Assembly (NCBI GenBank): GCA_000496475.1
Contig: AYMW01000003.1
Span: forward strand, 187,993 to 251,992
DNA from: Betaproteobacteria bacterium MOLA814
GTDB lineage: Bacteria > Pseudomonadota > Gammaproteobacteria > Burkholderiales > Burkholderiaceae_C
Length of the DNA: 64,000 bases
Direction: 5' to 3'
Below the pieces are notes generated by a model. It did no database searches, was not told the DNA's origin, and worked only from the letters and a program-made list of their open reading frames with translations. This document shows positions 44,065 through 53,773 of the stretch, piece by piece; position 1 is the stretch's first letter; every line of letters begins with the position of its first letter. The position numbers and the translations under genes are program-made.

Positions 44065-45180
44065 ATGGATTTCAATTTTTCTGATGAACAAGTACAACTT
44101 GGCGACGCCGTAGGCCGCTGGGCTGACAAGGCATATACCTTTGACAGACGCACACGAACAGCTCAGGCTGGCGGTTTTTCAAAAGTTGCATACCAAGAAA
44201 TGGCTGAATTAGGCTTGGCAGGCTTGATGACCAATGCCGACTTTGACGGCATGGACATGGGCCCCACTGAAGCAATGGTCGCGCTTGAAAAGTTAGGCTC
44301 CGCTTTGGTCTTAGAGCCCATTGCTCACACTTGGATTGCCAGCGTGTTGCTAGACACCTTCGCCCCAGCGGCGCTGAAGGCAGCATGGTTGCCACAACTG
44401 GCCAGCGGTGAGGTCTTTATGGCTTTGGCTACGCAAGAAAAGCGCGCGCGCTATCGGCTAGACGTTTGCGCCGCTACCGCCACGCCATTAGGCGACGGGC
44501 ACGCTATTACAGGCAGCAAGCACGTGGTGGCAGGCGCAAGCTACGCTAGCGCGCTGCTGGTCAACGCAAGCATTGATGGCGTACAAGCCTTGTTTCTAGT
44601 TGCATCTGATGCACAAGGCCTGCGCGTTGAGGGTTACGCCACACAAGACGGCGGCAGCGCTGGCGAGGTTTACCTGGACAACACACCCGCCACATTGGTG
44701 AGCACTGACGGCTTAGCGGCCATGCAACTGGCACGTGACATGGGCATTGCCTGCTTGTGCGCTGAAGGCGTTGGAGTCATGGAAAAAACATTGACCATGA
44801 CCACGGATTACATGAACACACGCAAACAGTTTGGTGTTGAGATTGCTAAATTTCAGGCACTTCGCCACCGCGTAGCCGATGTCAAAATGCAACTAGAACT
44901 GGCGCGCTCGATGAGCTACTACGCGACGCTCAAACTAGGCGCGCCCGCCGCAGAGCGCAGCCAAGCCATGTCGCGCGCCAAAGTGCAACTCGGCAACAGC
45001 ATGAGATTTGTAGGCCAAGAATGTATACAGCTTCACGGCGGCATTGGGGTAACAGATGAGTACGCAGTGAGCCATTACTTCAAGCGCTTGACACAAATGG
45101 AAATGAGCTGCGGCGACACCATGCACCACGTTGGCGAGGTCAGTGCACGCATGCAGGACAGCGCCGGCGTATTCGCTTAA
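44065..45180 (+). CDS. Acyl-CoA dehydrogenase, PimD-like small subunit
   Basis: 371 residues, paralogue of the preceding gene. N-terminal MDFNFSDEQVQLGDAVGRWA, the central VAGASYASALLVNAS domain and the C-terminal HGGIGVTDEYAVSHYFKRL. The FAD/substrate motif in the middle is weaker than in the upstream subunit, as in PimD. The two probably form a heteromer; coupling by the short gap supports this. Confidence 0.87.
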   Translation: MDFNFSDEQVQLGDAVGRWADKAYTFDRRTRTAQAGGFSKVAYQEMAELGLAGLMTNADFDGMDMGPTEAMVALEKLGSALVLEPIAHTWIASVLLDTFAPAALKAAWLPQLASGEVFMALATQEKRARYRLDVCAATATPLGDGHAITGSKHVVAGASYASALLVNASIDGVQALFLVASDAQGLRVEGYATQDGGSAGEVYLDNTPATLVSTDGLAAMQLARDMGIACLCAEGVGVMEKTLTMTTDYMNTRKQFGVEIAKFQALRHRVADVKMQLELARSMSYYATLKLGAPAAERSQAMSRAKVQLGNSMRFVGQECIQLHGGIGVTDEYAVSHYFKRLTQMEMSCGDTMHHVGEVSARMQDSAGVFA

Positions 45181-45182
45181 GG

Positions 45183-46097
45183 CTAGCCACCAAGCAAGCC
45201 TACAGCAGGGCTGGGATAACGCAGCTTCATGCGAAGCTCGCGTTTTAACCTGCTGTTATTGAGCCGCCTTGACTCTTGCATAAAGCTCAGCTGCATAGGG
45301 CTGAGCTCGCGTGCGGCCTGTTCGAGGGTGACACGCGCAGGTTTGGTCAGCCCATACAGCGTCGCAGCCAAGTCCATGTAATCACCCATTTTGAGCGCAC
45401 TGTCGTCGTTCACATTGATGACGCGGTAGTTTGCCCTGCCCCACAATGCCAGGCGACATGCGCGCGCTAAATCGTCAGCATGAATATGGTTGGTGAACAC
45501 GTCGTCGTCCCTGTCTAAAACTGGTGTACCCCGTTCAAGCCTAGCTCTGGGCGTGCCACCTGCGCGGTCTGGTGCGTAAATGCCTGGAATGCGCAACACC
45601 GTTGTTGGCACACCAAATGCGCGGCCATATGCACGCACCGCCTGCTCAGCCGAAACACGCCGTTGTGCGCGAGGGCTTTGGGCATTGGTTGGGCGCAACT
45701 CATCAACCCACGCGCCGCCACAGTCGCCGTAAACGCCGGATGTCGATCCGTAGACCAATTGACGCACAACGCCCCGCTTGGCAAGTGCCTGTAAGAACGA
45801 CCATATGCGAGTATCCGTCGTCCCCCCACTGCCTAGCGGTGGGGCCAAATACAGCACACGGCTGGCCACACCCGCCAATCTAACAAGACTGTACGGGTCG
45901 TCTAAATTGCCGTACAGAGGCTTTACGCCTAGATTGCGCAGGACTTGCGCTCGCGCGGGTGTTGAAGTGAGCGCCAACAATGTCGGCGCATGCGTACTAG
46001 GCCATAACGTGGCCACGCGCTGGCCCACATCGCCGCATCCAACGACAAGTAAACGCGTCCGCCTGAAGCGAGCAGGCAATGCGCCCAAACCACTCAT
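45183..46097 (-). CDS. NAD(P)-dependent epimerase/dehydratase-like protein (SDR)
   Basis: 304 residues from ATG 46097 (AAGGCGG ribosome site). Glycine motif LLVVGCGDVGQRVATLW, a YGSTSGVYGDCGG catalytic region with Ser and Tyr, and the end of the fold VPTTVLRIPGIYAPDRAGG. An extended short-chain dehydrogenase of the YeeZ type; substrate unknown. Converges on the acyl-CoA dehydrogenase gene, 2 bp between stops. Confidence 0.83.
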   Translation of the reverse strand: MSGLGALPARFRRTRLLVVGCGDVGQRVATLWPSTHAPTLLALTSTPARAQVLRNLGVKPLYGNLDDPYSLVRLAGVASRVLYLAPPLGSGGTTDTRIWSFLQALAKRGVVRQLVYGSTSGVYGDCGGAWVDELRPTNAQSPRAQRRVSAEQAVRAYGRAFGVPTTVLRIPGIYAPDRAGGTPRARLERGTPVLDRDDDVFTNHIHADDLARACRLALWGRANYRVINVNDDSALKMGDYMDLAATLYGLTKPARVTLEQAARELSPMQLSFMQESRRLNNSRLKRELRMKLRYPSPAVGLLGG

Positions 46098-46158
46098 AAA
46101 CACCGCCTTTTTGTTTTTGCGACAATCAACACTTACATGACATTTTTAATACACCAGT

Positions 46159-47202
46159 ATGACATTCAACATTACCGTAGAGCCCAGTGCCCGCACATTC
46201 ACCACAGACAGCGGCGAGGCTATTTTGGCAGGCGCTATTCGCCAAGGCGTGTCCATGCCATATGGCTGTAAAGACGGTGCATGTGGCTCATGCAAATGTA
46301 AAAAACTGAGCGGTAGCGTCATGCATGGCGACCACCAAAGCAAGGCCTTAAGTGCGCAAGAGGAAGCCGATGGGTTTATTTTGACCTGCTGCGCAGTTGC
46401 CCAATCCGATGTGGTGCTGGAGTCCAAGCAGGTCACGGCTGCAGATGCCTTACCCATTAAAAGAATGCCTGTTCGCGTGACCTCGCTGACCAAGGTCAAC
46501 GACGACGTGGCCTTGTTGCGCTTACAGCTACCGGCCAACGACACCTTCAAATACCACGCAGGTCAATATATAGAGTTCTTACTGCGTGAAGGCGACAGGC
46601 GCAGCTACTCTATGGCCAATGCACCGCACACGCAGACCGACTCGCCTGGCTTGGATTTGCACATCCGCCACATGCCAGGTGGTAAGTTCACAGACCATGT
46701 ATTTGGTGTCATGAAAGACAAAGACATATTGCGTGTTGAAGGGCCATTTGGCAGTTTCTACCTGCGTGAGGACAGCGACAAGCCCATGGTGTTTGTGGCA
46801 TCCGGCACCGGTTTTGCACCCATTAAAGCGCTGCTAGAAGACATGGCTTACAAAGGCATCACTCGCCCCACCACGGTTTACTGGGGCGGGCGTCAACCCA
46901 GCGACTTGTACCTTCACGACTGGATGCAAGCTCAAGCAGATGCCAGCAGCCACATCACTTATGTACCCGTGGTGTCAAACGCCACGCCAACTGACCACTG
47001 GACGGGACGCACCGGATTCGTTCACCAAGCGGTGTTGGACGACTTTGCAGATTTAAGCCTCCACCACATTTACGCCTGTGGGGCACCTGTTGTGGTTGAA
47101 TCCGCTCAACGAGACTTTGTGCAACTGAGGGGCTTACCCAGCGATGCGTTTTTTGCTGACTCATTTACCAGCGAAGCAGACAAGGCCAGAAGCCCGCTGT
47201 AG
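46159..47202 (+). CDS. 2Fe-2S ferredoxin-type flavin reductase (AscD-like)
   Basis: 347 residues. An N-terminal plant-type ferredoxin domain has the cluster ligands in GCKDGACGSCKCKKLSG and a later TCCA. It is followed by an FAD domain (RSYSMANAPHT, LHIRHMPGGKFTDHV) and an NAD domain (VFVASGTGFAPIKALLEDM). This domain order matches CDP-6-deoxy-delta-3,4-glucoseen reductase-like proteins, which in proteobacteria also reduce oxygenases. No oxygenase is adjacent, so the partner is unknown. Confidence 0.87.
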   Translation: MTFNITVEPSARTFTTDSGEAILAGAIRQGVSMPYGCKDGACGSCKCKKLSGSVMHGDHQSKALSAQEEADGFILTCCAVAQSDVVLESKQVTAADALPIKRMPVRVTSLTKVNDDVALLRLQLPANDTFKYHAGQYIEFLLREGDRRSYSMANAPHTQTDSPGLDLHIRHMPGGKFTDHVFGVMKDKDILRVEGPFGSFYLREDSDKPMVFVASGTGFAPIKALLEDMAYKGITRPTTVYWGGRQPSDLYLHDWMQAQADASSHITYVPVVSNATPTDHWTGRTGFVHQAVLDDFADLSLHHIYACGAPVVVESAQRDFVQLRGLPSDAFFADSFTSEADKARSPL

Positions 47203-47231
47203 TCACCCCTAACCCGCGCCCCAACGCGGGC

Positions 47232-47837
47232 TTACTCCGCTAGCAAGTATTTGATATCTTGGGTCAGCGACTCTACCGGTGTGCCATAACGGCTGTACAA
47301 GCGAATGGCCCCTTTGGTATCAAAAATATAGCTCCCGGCCGAATGATCCATGGTGTAGCTGGTGGCCGTGGGGCCGTCAACTTTTTTAAAGTACGTCTTG
47401 AAGTCTTTGGCAACTTGCTCGAGCTCCCCGGGGTCTGCATACAAAGCCAAGAAGCTGGGGTCAAAGTTAGCCATGTATTCACGCATGATGTTAGGCGTGT
47501 CGCGCTCCGGGTCTACAGTCACAAACAACCCTTGCAGCTTGTCACCATCGCTGCCCAACTCGCCCTTGACTTGCGCCAACTCTGTCATCGTAGTTGGGCA
47601 GACATCAGGACACTGGGCGAAGCCAAAAAACAGCACCACCACTTGGCCTTTGAAATCGGCCAGTGTGCGACGCTGGCCAGTGTGATCGGTTAAATCAAAG
47701 CTTGTTGCGTACGAGGCACCCGTGATATCAACGCCAGTAAAAGCAGGGCCATCGGTGCTGCATCCCGCCAACAATAAACCAGCAACCACAACAGCGCCAG
47801 CTGATAATCGACGTACAGCTACAAGACAGTTATTCAT
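47232..47837 (-). CDS. Sco1/SenC copper chaperone for cytochrome oxidase
   Basis: 201 residues, lipoprotein type: [14 protein letters not shown] gives a lipobox Cys near residue 26. Thioredoxin-like domain with the copper-binding [11 protein letters not shown] (CxxxC) and a distant His in TMDHSAG. It delivers copper to the CuA site of oxidase subunit II. Overlaps ctaB by four bases (ATGA), so coupled. End of the leftward oxidase cluster. Confidence 0.93.
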   Translation of the reverse strand: MNNCLVAVRRLSAGAVVVAGLLLAGCSTDGPAFTGVDITGASYATSFDLTDHTGQRRTLADFKGQVVVLFFGFAQCPDVCPTTMTELAQVKGELGSDGDKLQGLFVTVDPERDTPNIMREYMANFDPSFLALYADPGELEQVAKDFKTYFKKVDGPTATSYTMDHSAGSYIFDTKGAIRLYSRYGTPVESLTQDIKYLLAE

Positions 47838-48757
47838 AAGGGGGGGGCTTTTAGCACGTAGTGGTCAACAAGCAATGCGGCAAACAACACCGCCAAATGA
47901 ATCAAAGAAAATTTGAATGTTTTACGCGCCAGTTCATCTGAATAGTTGCGCATAAGTGCGATGGCGTAGGCCGTAAAGCCAATGGATAAAAACAGGGCAG
48001 TCAACGCATAAATCCAACTGCTCATACCCACCATAAATGGCAGCATACAAGCCGCGCCCAACACCAGTGTGTACAACAGTATTTGCAAACGGGTGAACTC
48101 TGAACCGTGCGTTACTGGGAGCATGGGCAAACCGCTTTTGCGGTAGTCTTCGACACGGTACAGCGCCAAGGCCCAAAAATGTGGCGGTGTCCACAAAAAG
48201 ATAATCAAAAACAAAATGGCCGCTTCATGGCCAACAGTGCCTGTCATAGCGGCCCATCCAAGCACTGGAGGCATGGCACCAGAGGCACCGCCAATGACAA
48301 TGTTCTGCGGCGTAAGTGGTTTGAGTATGACGGTATAAACAACGGCATAGCCCACAAAGGTGGCAAATGTTAGCCACATGGTCAGTGGATTGACCGTGAG
48401 GTACAACAAGGCGGAGCCGACTGAACACAACACGGCAGAGAATGTCAGAGTTTGTTTGTTGCTCAACTCGCCTTTGGCCGTAGGCCGCCAGCTGGTTCTG
48501 TTCATCTTCGCGTCAATTGAACTTTCAACCACGCAGTTGAATGCCGCAGCCGCGCCCGCCACCAACCAAATACCCAGGCACGCTAACAACATCAACACAG
48601 CCTGCTCAGGTGTCGGCAGCTGGGGTACGGCCAACACCATGCCTATGAGTGCGCAAAACACAATCAACTGGATCACACGCGGCTTCATGAGCGCGTAAAA
48701 CTGTTGCCATTTTGGGGGCAGCTTTAGTTTGGGCTGCTGTAGGATGGCATCTGTCAT
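47834..48757 (-). CDS. ctaB: Protohaem IX farnesyltransferase (haem O synthase)
   Basis: 307 residues with about nine hydrophobic helices. UbiA-family signature [20 protein letters not shown] near residue 75 (polyprenyl-binding, Mg) and the second loop [17 protein letters not shown]. It converts haem B to haem O. ATGA overlaps at both ends with ctaA and sco. Confidence 0.95.
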   Translation of the reverse strand: MTDAILQQPKLKLPPKWQQFYALMKPRVIQLIVFCALIGMVLAVPQLPTPEQAVLMLLACLGIWLVAGAAAAFNCVVESSIDAKMNRTSWRPTAKGELSNKQTLTFSAVLCSVGSALLYLTVNPLTMWLTFATFVGYAVVYTVILKPLTPQNIVIGGASGAMPPVLGWAAMTGTVGHEAAILFLIIFLWTPPHFWALALYRVEDYRKSGLPMLPVTHGSEFTRLQILLYTLVLGAACMLPFMVGMSSWIYALTALFLSIGFTAYAIALMRNYSDELARKTFKFSLIHLAVLFAALLVDHYVLKAPPL

Positions 48758-49965
48758 GCGACTGACCTTTGGCTGCTGGTTGTAGCGACTTTTGAAACAG
48801 CAGGTGTAACTGTTTGGTCCTCTACAGCGCGTGCACGCTTGTCAAACACCACGCGGGCAAGCAAACCTGTGAACACAATCACCATGGCTGCTGCGCCGCC
48901 CGTGTGTGCCACAGCAGCCACCAATGGCCAGCCCAACACAACGTTAGACAAGCCGGTCACCAACTGCCAAGCCGACACACACCACACGACATTGCCAGTG
49001 ACGCGCCACGCAGGCATGGCTCGCAAACGCCAGCCTAGCAACACCATCGCCAACAACAACACATACGCCGTTAAACGGTGAACGTAATGGATGGCGGTAA
49101 GTGCTGAGAAAGCTATGGCAGAACCATCAGACGATACGCCCAAAGCACGCCATACCTCGAAACCGCCAGCAAAATCCATAGGAGGCCACCACTGGCCTTG
49201 ACACTTGGGAAAGTCTTGGCACGCCAACACAGCGTAATTGGTGCTGACCCATGCGCCTAGCGCAATTTGCAACCACAGCAACGCATATATAGCCACAACC
49301 CAACGCAATGTCGTTGAAGAGAACGGCGGCTTTTGCGAGTTGCTGGAGTCGGTATAGGCTACATGTTGTATCTGGAGCAGCGCGAGCAACACCATGCCAC
49401 CCAACAAATGCAAGCTCACAATGGCTGGAAACAACTTCATGGTGACAGTCAGTGCGCCAAACGCACCCTGCAAACAGACCCATGCCAATGTGAACGTTGC
49501 CCACCACGGAGACAATGCGGTACGCACCATGCCTGATTGCTGTTGCCGCCTACGCCCAGTCCATGCCAGCACGGTAGACACCACGATAAGCGCCCCAATA
49601 CCGGATGCCAAGTAGCGGTGCACCATTTCAATCCAGGCTTTGCCTGTGGTCACAGGCCCAGTGGGCATGGCCGTTTGTGCCACATCTATGTGGTTGGACG
49701 CACCTATGGGTGATGCAAAACCGTAACAACCCGGCCAATCTGGACAACCCAAGCCAGAGTCTGTCAGGCGGGTGAACGCGCCAAACAAGACCAAATCGAA
49801 CGTTAGAAACAAGGTCATCGTTGCCAGCAATGCCAAACGCTTGTGCGAGCCACCGCCACGCGCGCGCAACCAAACCCAGGACAGCGGCACGGCAGCTATC
49901 AGAGCACCCACTATGAGCAGATGCACAAGCGGGGAGAAATTGTAAAGGTCAACGGTATCGGTCAT
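48754..49965 (-). CDS. ctaA: Haem A synthase (CtaA/Cox15)
   Basis: 403 residues with about eight membrane segments. Conserved [21 protein letters not shown] loop and [12 protein letters not shown], later [14 protein letters not shown] and [13 protein letters not shown], give the haem-ligand histidines. The C-terminal ~40 residues are soluble. It oxidises the methyl group of haem O to a formyl. Coupled by ATGA to ctaB. Confidence 0.93.
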   Translation of the reverse strand: MTDTVDLYNFSPLVHLLIVGALIAAVPLSWVWLRARGGGSHKRLALLATMTLFLTFDLVLFGAFTRLTDSGLGCPDWPGCYGFASPIGASNHIDVAQTAMPTGPVTTGKAWIEMVHRYLASGIGALIVVSTVLAWTGRRRQQQSGMVRTALSPWWATFTLAWVCLQGAFGALTVTMKLFPAIVSLHLLGGMVLLALLQIQHVAYTDSSNSQKPPFSSTTLRWVVAIYALLWLQIALGAWVSTNYAVLACQDFPKCQGQWWPPMDFAGGFEVWRALGVSSDGSAIAFSALTAIHYVHRLTAYVLLLAMVLLGWRLRAMPAWRVTGNVVWCVSAWQLVTGLSNVVLGWPLVAAVAHTGGAAAMVIVFTGLLARVVFDKRARAVEDQTVTPAVSKVATTSSQRSVA

Positions 49966-49993
49966 ACAATAAATTGCTTAAAAAGCGTAAAAC

Positions 49994-50629
49994 TTAGCGG
50001 ATGCGGCCTTCGCGATCCCAAGAATTTGAGGCGCGCAACAACCGCACCAAATCACCGCGCGCTTGTTTGGCGTCTAAGTTTGCTGGGAAGCGCATCATCC
50101 AGTTGCCCAAGGGGTCCACCACATACAAATGGTCTTCTATGTTGTGACCAGGCGCAGGTTGCAACCAACGGCGCAGCTCGGTGTTGTCCATGGAGAAAAC
50201 CGCTGCCTCAGAAATAGCCAGCTGGAGGGGCGCTGCAATTGGCTGGGTGTCTGTGCGAAGCCAAATCCATTCAAGCCGTGTTTTCTCTCTCCCCATGGAT
50301 TCACGCAGTTGGCGCTGTAAGTACAAATTGTCTTCGCAGGGCGCTTGACAGTCTGAAGCGGAAACACTCACCAAAAGCCACTGGTCTTTCAAGTCTGGCA
50401 AAAACACGCTGCTACCGTCGGTGCGCAAAACAGTGACCTCTGGCAACGGCTGCTGTGGATTGATGAGCTCACCGTAGTTGCGTCTGCCTTCTGGGCGCAC
50501 AACGTAGTACATCAAATAGGAAGCCACCACAGGGGATGCGCAGACCAACAACAACAACAGCATTTTTAGGCGACCGTATGTGGTTTTTAAAGGCTTGACT
50601 GCCTTGTTGTCCATATCGTAAACAGTCAT
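49994..50629 (-). CDS. Membrane-anchored thioredoxin-like protein of the oxidase cluster
   Basis: 211 residues from ATG 50629 (frame extends into SURF1). A single helix (RLKMLLLLLVCASPVVASYL) anchors a soluble domain. That domain contains PEVTVLRTDGSSV, QWLLVSVSASDCQAPCEDNL (CxxxC) and DHLYVVDPLGNWMMRF, which resemble a Sco-like thioredoxin fold with a diverged metal motif. It is regularly found between SURF1 and CtaA in betaproteobacteria and is presumably an assembly factor, but its function is not established. Confidence 0.65.
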   Translation of the reverse strand: MTVYDMDNKAVKPLKTTYGRLKMLLLLLVCASPVVASYLMYYVVRPEGRRNYGELINPQQPLPEVTVLRTDGSSVFLPDLKDQWLLVSVSASDCQAPCEDNLYLQRQLRESMGREKTRLEWIWLRTDTQPIAAPLQLAISEAAVFSMDNTELRRWLQPAPGHNIEDHLYVVDPLGNWMMRFPANLDAKQARGDLVRLLRASNSWDREGRIR

Positions 50630-50648
50630 AGACAGTGGTTGATCGTTG

Positions 50649-51416
50649 TTAGGGGTGGGCTTGTTTGACACGTCTTGGGGCAATCCATTGAAACCAAATA
50701 TAAAGAAACGCCACCAATAGCGCCAGCGCAAACCACTGCACGGCATAGCCATAGTGGGTGTGTAATTTGGCGTCTACCGCTGGCCACTGTCTTAGAAGTC
50801 CGTCGCTGGCCGTAGCGCCTGCAAAGCCATCTGTCGCACTTATTTCATCTAACGCAGCCACACTTAAAAGTCCAATGGGTGAGCCGATTTCATCGGCAAA
50901 TTCGGACCAATTAAGATTTTGCCGTATCTGCGTCAGCTGGGTATTGTCCCAACTGTAAAGCTGTGAAGGTGGCGGGGCTAAGCGCCCCAATACAGTCACG
51001 GTCGCGTTCGACGTTCGCACATCAGGAACTTGCTCTCGCTGCATGAAATCGCGCTGTACCCAACCGCGCTGCACCACCACAACTTCACCGTTGTTCAGGC
51101 GAAGCGGGGTTATGACGTAGAACCCAGGTTTTGAATTCATTTGCCGGTTGTCTAAAAAAACCACGTGTGCCTGCAACCAAGTGCCCTGCAACCTTATGAG
51201 CCTATGCAAAGCTGTATCCGCCACGGCTTGACTTGTCTGCAAACTTGACCAGTCTGTACCAGACAGTTCAGGCATAGCACCTTGAGTCTGAATGCTGGTG
51301 ACCCACGCTTGTTTTTGAGCCGCACGGTTGAGCTGCCACACGCCTAGATTCAGCGCCAGGACAAAACTCAATAATGCGGCCAACGCAACGATCCAAAACC
51401 GTAGGCGACTACTCAC
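50649..51416 (-). CDS. SURF1-family oxidase assembly protein
   Basis: 255 residues from GTG 51416, which has an AGGTG ribosome site 7 bp ahead; the frame also allows GTG 51425. Two membrane helices bracket a periplasmic domain: LRFWIVALAALLSFVLALNLGVWQLNRA and GYAVQWFALALLVAFLYIWFQW. Conserved VVVQRGWVQRD and PIGLLSVA segments. Helps insert haem a into subunit I. Neighbour on the opposite strand is a small membrane gene. Confidence 0.92.
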   Translation of the reverse strand: MSSRLRFWIVALAALLSFVLALNLGVWQLNRAAQKQAWVTSIQTQGAMPELSGTDWSSLQTSQAVADTALHRLIRLQGTWLQAHVVFLDNRQMNSKPGFYVITPLRLNNGEVVVVQRGWVQRDFMQREQVPDVRTSNATVTVLGRLAPPPSQLYSWDNTQLTQIRQNLNWSEFADEIGSPIGLLSVAALDEISATDGFAGATASDGLLRQWPAVDAKLHTHYGYAVQWFALALLVAFLYIWFQWIAPRRVKQAHP

Positions 51417-51451
51417 TACAAACACCTGTGAACTGGGTAGATAATAGGTTC

Positions 51452-51709
51452 ATGACTTGGATAATATCAATTGGCTTTTTGGCCATCATTGGCAGCTTGG
51501 TAGCAGCCCTCATCATCATGATGCGCCGCGGGGAGGGTCAGCAATTTGACGATCAAGGCAAGCCCGTTGGTGAACGCGGCAAACCCCGAGGAAACATGGC
51601 TACTGCCCTGGCATTTCGAATTGGGTTTTCCGTTGCGCTGTTTGCACTGGTTCTGGTCGCGTACAACCTGGGTTGGATACAGCCTACTGGCATAGCTTCA
51701 GGACGTTAA
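51452..51709 (+). CDS. Twin-transmembrane protein (DUF2909)
   Basis: 85 residues with two hydrophobic helices (IISIGFLAIIGSLVAALIIMM and ALAFRIGFSVALFALVLVAYNLG) joined by a charged loop. Fits DUF2909, a small inner-membrane protein placed between cox3 and surf1. It is on the opposite strand from the oxidase genes. Function unknown. Confidence 0.85.
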   Translation: MTWIISIGFLAIIGSLVAALIIMMRRGEGQQFDDQGKPVGERGKPRGNMATALAFRIGFSVALFALVLVAYNLGWIQPTGIASGR

Positions 51710-51772
51710 GTCTGTCGGGTGGTTGATGACACAATCGCAACTGATTGACAAAACACATACCATCGCAATTAG

Positions 51773-51796
51773 AAAAGGCGCCTCTGGCGCCCTTTC
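51773..51796 (-). terminator. Terminator-like hairpin between DUF2909 gene and ctaE
   Basis: GGCGCC (51777-51782) pairs with GGCGCC (51786-51791); A run on one side and CTTTC on the other. It could stop transcripts in both directions; it lies 19 bp beyond the ctaE stop. Confidence 0.55.
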
Positions 51797-51814
51797 TTGC
51801 ATCGGCTTATGCGC

Positions 51815-52696
51815 TTAGAGCCAATACACCAAAATGTACAAGCCAAGCCATACGACGTCAACAAAGTGCCAGTACCAAGCGGCACCCTCGAAACCGAAAT
51901 GGCTGTCTTTGGTGAAATGACCTTTTTGCAGTCGTAACGTAATAAACAACAACATCAACATGCCGATAAACACGTGAAAGCCATGAAAACCTGTGAGCAT
52001 GTAAAAGGTTGAGCCATAGACACCAGAAGTCATCTTCAAATTGAGGTCGGTATACAGGTGGTAATACTCATAGCCCTGCACACACAAAAACACGACGCCT
52101 AACAGCACAGTCATCCACATGAAAGCAATGGTTTTGCTGCGGTTACCAAGGATCAATGCGTGGTGAGCAATGGTGAGTGTCACACCGGATGTCAGTAACA
52201 GGCCTGTGTTGATGGTTGGCAACCAAAAAGGACCCACTGTTTGAAATGGCTCGACAATCCCAGCTGGCGATGCGGTTGCACCAACAGCGGAGGTTGGCCA
52301 CACGGCTTGAAAGTCAGGCCAAATTAAGGCATTTTCAATGCTGCCCAACGCCGGCACGGAGTGCATGCGAGCCCACCACAACGCCGTGAAGAAAGCGCCA
52401 AAAAACATGACTTCAGAAAAGATAAACCAACTCATGCTCCAACGGTAGGACAAGTCAATTTTGTAGCCATACATGCCAGCTTCGCTCTCGGCAATGGAGT
52501 CCTTGAACCACAGGTACAACGTGAACAGCCACCACACCATACCAACTGCCAAGGCGTAGGCACCCCACTGGTGCCCGTTGATCCATTGCGACGCGCCCAC
52601 AATAACGAACAACAACCCAAGAGATGCCATAACCGGGTGGCTGGATGGACCTGGTACGAAATAATACGGTGTAGAACCGTTAGATGCTGCCGACAT
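51815..52696 (-). CDS. ctaE: Cytochrome c oxidase subunit III
   Basis: 293 residues with seven membrane helices. Conserved WWLFTLYLWFKDSIAESE and the C-terminal HVFIGMLMLLFITLRLQKGHF with WYWHFVDVVWLGLYILVY. Ribosome site AGGAG ahead of ATG. A core, non-catalytic subunit of the aa3 oxidase. Preceded by DUF2970 and ctaG. Confidence 0.96.
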   Translation of the reverse strand: MSAASNGSTPYYFVPGPSSHPVMASLGLLFVIVGASQWINGHQWGAYALAVGMVWWLFTLYLWFKDSIAESEAGMYGYKIDLSYRWSMSWFIFSEVMFFGAFFTALWWARMHSVPALGSIENALIWPDFQAVWPTSAVGATASPAGIVEPFQTVGPFWLPTINTGLLLTSGVTLTIAHHALILGNRSKTIAFMWMTVLLGVVFLCVQGYEYYHLYTDLNLKMTSGVYGSTFYMLTGFHGFHVFIGMLMLLFITLRLQKGHFTKDSHFGFEGAAWYWHFVDVVWLGLYILVYWL

Positions 52697-52763
52697 GCTT
52701 ACTCCTGAAGAAATTTCTATGCTAGTTAACTAGCTATTTTATAAGGTTGTTCACCCGATTTTT

Positions 52764-53006
52764 TTATACATGTGCCACCGCCCAATTCGCCAGCAGCATC
52801 AAGCCACCAACGAACATAAAGGTAAGCACTATTCCAACCAACACCAAATGCAGTGGGTTGAGCTTACTGACATCACTTTCATAATCCGTATGGCGTCTAA
52901 CACCTAAAAAAGCCCATAACACTGCGATTACTGTGGCGCCCCATGAGCCTTTTCGCTTGTGTAATGTGGTAACTTGGCTGTCCTTGCCAACAGACTCCTT
53001 GGTCAA
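52764..53006 (-). CDS. DUF2970 small membrane protein
   Basis: 80 residues, starting at TTG 53006 that overlaps the ctaG stop as TTGA. Segment KGSWGATVIAVLWAFLGVRR and a C-terminal helix LHLVLVGIVLTFMFVGGLMLL match DUF2970 proteins, constant members of betaproteobacterial oxidase operons. Function unknown. Confidence 0.85.
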   Translation of the reverse strand: MTKESVGKDSQVTTLHKRKGSWGATVIAVLWAFLGVRRHTDYESDVSKLNPLHLVLVGIVLTFMFVGGLMLLANWAVAHV

Positions 53007-53635
53007 GAAGCCTTCTCGGTCAACAGTTTGACATGGCCCGTTGCCGCTGTTTCAGCATCAGTCTGTGGCACCTGTGGCGTTTTACCGCCTACTTCAAAGA
53101 ACGTGTAAGACAGAGTGATGTTGGTAACATCTTTCGGGATTTTAGGATCAATCACGAACACCACAGGCCATTCTTTTTTCTCAGAAGGTGCGAGTGTGTA
53201 CTGGCTAAAACAAAAACATTCGAGTTTGTTGAAGTACATGGCAGACACTTTGGGAGCGTAGCTTGGAATAGCTTGCGCTGCCATTGTGCGAGGCTGAATG
53301 TTTTGAAACTTGTACAACACAGTTGCCATTTCGCCAGGGTGAACCTGCATCGAACTGACCGCAGGCTCAAAGTCCCACAAACCCCGCGTGTTGGTGTCAA
53401 ACACCACGGTGATGGTACGCGACTCATCAACTTGGGTGTTTTTGGGCAATGTCTTGATAGCGCCTGGTATGTTGCGGTCGCCTAAGGCCAATATATTGAT
53501 GCCAGTGACATCACAAATAGCCTTGTACAACGGCACCAAGCCATAGCCAAACGCAAACATACTGAGGGCAATGACGGCCAACTTGCCAACCATTGTGCGA
53601 TTTTGCTTGCCTCTAGATAAGCGTTTATTCAACAT
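53003..53635 (-). CDS. ctaG: Cytochrome c oxidase assembly protein CtaG (Cox11)
   Basis: 210 residues. An N-terminal anchor helix (VGKLAVIALSMFAFGYGLVPLY) is followed by the copper-binding domain with LECFCFSQYTLAPSEKKEWPVVF. It delivers copper to CuB of subunit I. Its stop overlaps the DUF2970 start by translational coupling. Confidence 0.95.
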   Translation of the reverse strand: MLNKRLSRGKQNRTMVGKLAVIALSMFAFGYGLVPLYKAICDVTGINILALGDRNIPGAIKTLPKNTQVDESRTITVVFDTNTRGLWDFEPAVSSMQVHPGEMATVLYKFQNIQPRTMAAQAIPSYAPKVSAMYFNKLECFCFSQYTLAPSEKKEWPVVFVIDPKIPKDVTNITLSYTFFEVGGKTPQVPQTDAETAATGHVKLLTEKAS

Positions 53636-53641
53636 GCAGTA

Positions 53642-53755
53642 TCAGGCTCCGAAATAGATGAACTTAACCATGAACCCCACCATAAAAACCAGAGCCACGC
53701 TACCCAAGATCAGGCCTAGGCGACGGTTGTTTTGCTTTTGTACAGGTGTGGTCAT
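53642..53755 (-). CDS. Cytochrome oxidase small assembly protein
   Basis: 37 residues: MTTPVQKQNNRRLGLILGSV, then ALVFMVGFMVKFIYFGA, a single hydrophobic helix. A gene of this size and pattern sits between ctaD and ctaG throughout Burkholderiales and is annotated as an oxidase small assembly protein. Too short for ordinary gene calls. It ends 7 bp before the ctaG start. Confidence 0.85.
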   Translation of the reverse strand: MTTPVQKQNNRRLGLILGSVALVFMVGFMVKFIYFGA

Positions 53756-53773
53756 GGATTGTTACCAGTGCGT

